A stretch of 15,948 nucleotides of DNA from an uncultured Flavobacteriales bacterium (GTDB lineage Bacteria > Bacteroidota > Bacteroidia > Flavobacteriales_D > Sanyastnellaceae), in the NCBI GenBank assembly GCA_938003665.1, contig CALKYI010000260.1, forward strand, positions 1 to 15,948. Reading direction: 5' to 3'. The notes under the pieces are model-generated. The model saw only the letters and a list, made by a program, of their open reading frames with translations. It did no database searches and was not told where the DNA came from. The position numbers and the translations under genes are program-made. Of the stretch, positions 13,435-15,948 are shown piece after piece. Every line of letters starts with the position of its first letter. Positions within the stretch are counted from its first letter, which is position 1.

Positions 13435-15540
13435 TCAGGAGATCCGGCTCCAGTTTGTCCGGCCCTGCTGTGCACGTATCAACGCAGCCTTGAGGATAGC
13501 GTAAGGCGGCGTCTCGAGGCGCGGATCTTCTTCGAGGATGCGGGTCCCAATGTACCGGGCAGTGGTGAGCAGTTCCCGGTCGCGCAGCAGGTCTGCCATT
13601 TTGAGATCCGGTACGCCGGATTGCTGTGTGCCCATCAAATCGCCGGGTCCGCGCAATTCCATGTCCACTTCGGCCAATTCAAACCCATCGTTCGTGCGGC
13701 ACATGGTTTCGAGCCGTCGCCGGCCGTCTTTGGACAACTCATTGCCGGTCATCAAAATGCAGTAGCTCTGCTCAGCCCCGCGGCCGACACGGCCCCGCAG
13801 CTGATGCAGCTGAGCGAGCCCGAAGCGCTCGGCACTTTCGATGACCATCACCGATGCGTTGGGTACGTTGACACCCACTTCGATGACGGTGGTTGCTACC
13901 ATGATGTGGCTCGTTCCGTTTGCAAAACGCTCCATCTCCATGTCCTTGGCCTCGGGCTTCATTCGGCCGTGGACGATTCCGATGCGGAAATCCGGGAGCG
14001 GGAACCGCCGCGACAAGCTTTCGTAGCCGTCCATCAAGTCCTTGTGGTCGAGGGTGGCGCTTTCCTCAATCAACGGATAGACGACGTACACCTGGCGCCC
14101 GCGCTTGATTTCGTCTTCCATGAATTGGAATACCGACAGCCGCGCCTCGTCGGTGCGGTGCACGGTTTTGATCGGCTTGCGACCGGGCGGCATCTCGTCG
14201 ATGACGCTGACGTCCAAATCACCGTACGCAGTCATGGCCAAGGTGCGCGGAATGGGCGTAGCGGTCATCACCAACACGTGCGGTGCTGGGTTGGCCTTGG
14301 CCCAGAGCTTGCTGCGCTGGGCTACGCCAAATCGGTGCTGTTCATCAATGATGGCGAGCCCCAATCGCTTGAATTGCACGGCGGGTTCGATGAGCGCGTG
14401 CGTCCCGATCAAGATGTGCACCTCACCGGCCTCCAATCCGGCCAAGATGGGCTTGCGTTGAGCGGTCTTGACGCTACCTGTCAAGAGCTCCACCCGCACG
14501 GGCAAATCCGCCAGGGCCTCTTGGAAGGATAGGTAATGTTGGTTGGCCAAAATCTCCGTCGGTGCCATGACACAGGCTTGGTAGCCATTGTCCAACGCCA
14601 ACAGTGCCGTCAACAACGCGACCATGGTTTTGCCGCTGCCCACATCGCCCTGCAGCAGCCGGTTCATGTGCCACCCGGTGTTCAGGTCCGCACGGATTTC
14701 GCGCATCACGCGTTTCTGTGCTCCTGTGAGTTCAAAAGGGATGTGCTGGCTGTAGTAAGCATTGAACAGCTCCCCCACCTCGCCAAACCGAACGCCCGGG
14801 ACATCCTGGGTTTGCGCTTGCTTCTGCTGAAGCAACTTGATTTGCAGCAGAAGGAGCTCTTCGAATTTCAGGCTGCGCCGACCGAGTTCAGCTTCTTCCG
14901 CATTCTGCGGCGCATGCACCCGCCGGAATGCCTCCGCGCGGGATGGGAACTTCAGTTCCGTCCGAATGGCTTCGGGCAGGCGCTCAGCTGCACTGAATTG
15001 GGGATGTGCGAGCAATGTCCGGATGGCCTTGGCAAGACCGGCTGAAGACATGCCGCGTTGCGTGAGCTTCTCAGTGGTCCGGTACACGGGCTGCAGACCA
15101 GCGCCTTTACGCTGCTCGAATTGCGCCTCCAACTCTACTTCCGGATGCGGCATGTTCCACCGGTTCTGGTATTTGGTGGGCTTGCCGTAAACAACAACCT
15201 TTTGCTGAACCGGAATCTGTGAGGCCATCCAACGGGCGCCTTTGAACCACACCAAGTCAAGGGTGCCCGATTCATCCTTGAATTTGGCCACGAGTCGGGA
15301 ACCGCGTTTGCCTGGGACTTGATTGATGCCGGTGATTACTCCGCGCAATTGGACAGCCACCGCATCGGAGGAGAGCGCATCTACCCGAGCGAACGCCGTG
15401 CGGTCCTCGTAGCGAAAAGGCAAATGTTCCAGGAGGTCCCCCGCTGAGGCAATCCCCAATTCCGACCGCAGCCATTCCGCACGTTTCGGGCCAATGCCTT
15501 TGACGTATTCGATGGGGATATCAATGAAATCAGGTGCCAT
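13435..15540 (-). CDS. recG: ATP-dependent DNA helicase RecG
   Basis: RecG reverses stalled replication forks and remodels branched DNA. The 701-residue length is typical. The N-terminal region holds a helix-hairpin-helix-like start (YVKGIGPKRAEWL, 12-24), LPFRYEDRT (40-48) and an OB-fold wedge domain (about 60-150). Helicase motifs follow: LLQGDVGSGKT (295-305, Walker A), MAPTEILANQH (325-335), IIDEQHRFG (397-405, DEQH box), MTATPIPRTL (425-434), VHGRMKP (523-529), VATTVIEVGVNVPNA (548-562) and QLHQLRGRVGRG (577-588). The C-terminal GPGDLMGTQQSGVPDLKMADL is the conserved RecG tail. The ATG at 15540 gives the usual N-terminus; a longer frame to 15597 only adds residues from the intergenic region. 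A strong terminator lies upstream, so the gene needs its own promoter, and I see no exact -7 box for it. Confidence 0.97.
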   Translation of the reverse strand: MAPDFIDIPIEYVKGIGPKRAEWLRSELGIASAGDLLEHLPFRYEDRTAFARVDALSSDAVAVQLRGVITGINQVPGKRGSRLVAKFKDESGTLDLVWFKGARWMASQIPVQQKVVVYGKPTKYQNRWNMPHPEVELEAQFEQRKGAGLQPVYRTTEKLTQRGMSSAGLAKAIRTLLAHPQFSAAERLPEAIRTELKFPSRAEAFRRVHAPQNAEEAELGRRSLKFEELLLLQIKLLQQKQAQTQDVPGVRFGEVGELFNAYYSQHIPFELTGAQKRVMREIRADLNTGWHMNRLLQGDVGSGKTMVALLTALLALDNGYQACVMAPTEILANQHYLSFQEALADLPVRVELLTGSVKTAQRKPILAGLEAGEVHILIGTHALIEPAVQFKRLGLAIIDEQHRFGVAQRSKLWAKANPAPHVLVMTATPIPRTLAMTAYGDLDVSVIDEMPPGRKPIKTVHRTDEARLSVFQFMEDEIKRGRQVYVVYPLIEESATLDHKDLMDGYESLSRRFPLPDFRIGIVHGRMKPEAKDMEMERFANGTSHIMVATTVIEVGVNVPNASVMVIESAERFGLAQLHQLRGRVGRGAEQSYCILMTGNELSKDGRRRLETMCRTNDGFELAEVDMELRGPGDLMGTQQSGVPDLKMADLLRDRELLTTARYIGTRILEEDPRLETPPYAILKAALIRAQQGRTNWSRIS

Positions 15541-15604
15541 GGGAGGTTGCCGTGAGCGTCCTTCGAAGGTCGGCGTGAACACCTTGAAATGCAACACCCA
15601 CCAA

Positions 15605-15639
15605 CGAAAAGAGCCAACCCAAGGGCCGGCTCTTTTTCG
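15605..15639 (-). terminator. Intrinsic terminator between the E2 gene and recG
   Basis: On the minus strand, 20-50 bases after the E2 stop, AAAAGAGCC (15636-15628) pairs perfectly with GGCTCTTTT (15615-15607). Inside it is a further GCCC/GGGT pairing around a TT loop. The stem ends in a T run, as expected for a rho-independent terminator. The plus strand also has an A-rich side and T run, but no plus-strand gene ends here, so its job is to end E2 transcription before recG. Confidence 0.85.
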
Positions 15640-15657
15640 AATGGAAAATCGCTTGAA

Positions 15658-15948
15658 TCAGTAGCCGTTGGCCAGCATCTGAACCGGGTTTTCCAAGTAA
15701 TTCTTGAAGTCCTGCAAGAAGGCCGCGCCGGACGCACCATCCACCGACCGGTGGTCGCAGCTCAAGGTCACCTTCATGACGTGCCCCGGCACCACAGCAC
15801 CATCCTTAACAACAGGAACGGCATTGATGCCGCCTACGGCCAGAATGCACGAATCCGGTGCATTGATAATCGCCGTGAACTCGTCAATGCCGAACATGCC
15901 GAGGTTGGAGATGGTGAAGGTGTTTCCTTCCCAATCGCTGGGCTGCAA
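15658..15948 (-). CDS. Dihydrolipoamide acetyltransferase (2-oxo acid dehydrogenase E2), C-terminal end, cut by window edge
   Basis: Only the last 96 residues are in the window; the gene continues past the right edge. They form the end of the trimeric acyltransferase core: NTFTISNLGMFGIDEFTAIIN, APDSCILAVGGI, and the active-site segment LSCDHRSVDGASGAAFL, where the His-Arg-Ser-Val-Asp-Gly block holds the catalytic His and Asp. The very C-terminal ...ENPVQMLANGY is close to pyruvate dehydrogenase E2 proteins I know from Bacteroidota, so a pyruvate dehydrogenase complex is the best guess. Branched-chain or 2-oxoglutarate versions cannot be excluded without the lipoyl domains and neighbouring E1 and E3 genes. 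It lies upstream of recG on the same strand and is separated from it by a terminator. Confidence 0.93.
   Translation of the reverse strand: MQPSDWEGNTFTISNLGMFGIDEFTAIINAPDSCILAVGGINAVPVVKDGAVVPGHVMKVTLSCDHRSVDGASGAAFLQDFKNYLENPVQMLANGY

Noticed and set aside
13315..14532. A 405-codon open frame on the plus strand across the end of recG and the start of the 588-residue gene
   Set aside because: It crosses the recG/uncharacterised gene junction in antisense and shows no recognisable motif. The minus-strand proteins explain the region.
15560..15569. A 10-base perfect palindrome CCTTCGAAGG upstream of recG
   Set aside because: It could be an operator, but a single copy of a short palindrome without a second site or a known regulator motif is not enough to call.
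1..15948. CRISPR arrays, insertion sequences, phage or toxin-antitoxin genes
   Set aside because: I looked on both strands for regularly spaced repeats, transposase or integrase motifs and small paired genes and saw none. All large frames are housekeeping or metabolic genes with similar base use.

Overview
The window looks like a chromosomal housekeeping segment from a member of the Bacteroidota, probably a Flavobacteriales-like lineage with fairly high GC (an eye estimate in the mid-50s percent, not computed). Four things point there. Bacteroidota-type -7 promoter boxes (TAnnTTTG) sit in front of a tRNA, a histidine kinase and an acyl-CoA dehydrogenase. Classical Shine-Dalgarno sequences are mostly lacking. 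The methyltransferase carries an N-terminal HSP segment of a kind I associate with this phylum. The ExbB/ExbD/TonB, NhaD and Glu/Leu/Phe/Val dehydrogenase proteins are also of types common there. I see no phage, insertion sequence, CRISPR array, plasmid gene or defence gene. Gene density is very high: the longest stretch without a called gene or RNA is about 130 bases.

Layout, left to right. A tRNA-Val(TAC) on the minus strand runs off the left edge. Diverging from it on the plus strand are a SAM-dependent methyltransferase (110-871), a membrane sensor histidine kinase (895-1818) and phosphoglycerate mutase GpmI (1815-3335). A long minus-strand block follows. Read in its own direction it goes anmK (starts 10451), Glu/Leu/Phe/Val dehydrogenase (starts 9297), nhaD antiporter (starts 7982), exbB (6486), exbD (5776), tonB-like (5377) and folC (4580). 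folC meets gpmI tail to tail with a 6-base gap. anmK is divergent from an acyl-CoA dehydrogenase (10519-11661). That gene ends tail to tail on an uncharacterised membrane-anchored 588-residue protein (11658-13424), which lies directly downstream of recG (13435-15540). The right edge holds the C-terminal end of a pyruvate dehydrogenase-type E2 subunit, separated from recG by a clear intrinsic terminator.

How the genes work together. The exbB-exbD-tonB trio is a complete Ton-type energising complex powering outer-membrane transport from the proton gradient. The antiporter upstream on the same strand would exchange that gradient with sodium. AnmK recycles anhydro-MurNAc from cell-wall turnover. 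GpmI, the E2 subunit, the acyl-CoA dehydrogenase and the amino acid dehydrogenase are central carbon and nitrogen metabolism. FolC makes folate polyglutamates, and RecG remodels stalled forks.

The notable features are architectural. Four same-strand gene pairs are joined by 4-base ATGA or GTGA overlaps, and one convergent pair ends on a shared CTAG palindrome. A histidine kinase appears to have a leaderless start and is fused by overlap to a glycolytic gene. A possible 16-codon upstream reading frame overlaps the acyl-CoA dehydrogenase start. One large conserved-looking protein has no function I can assign. I do not see a convincing novel multi-gene system here.
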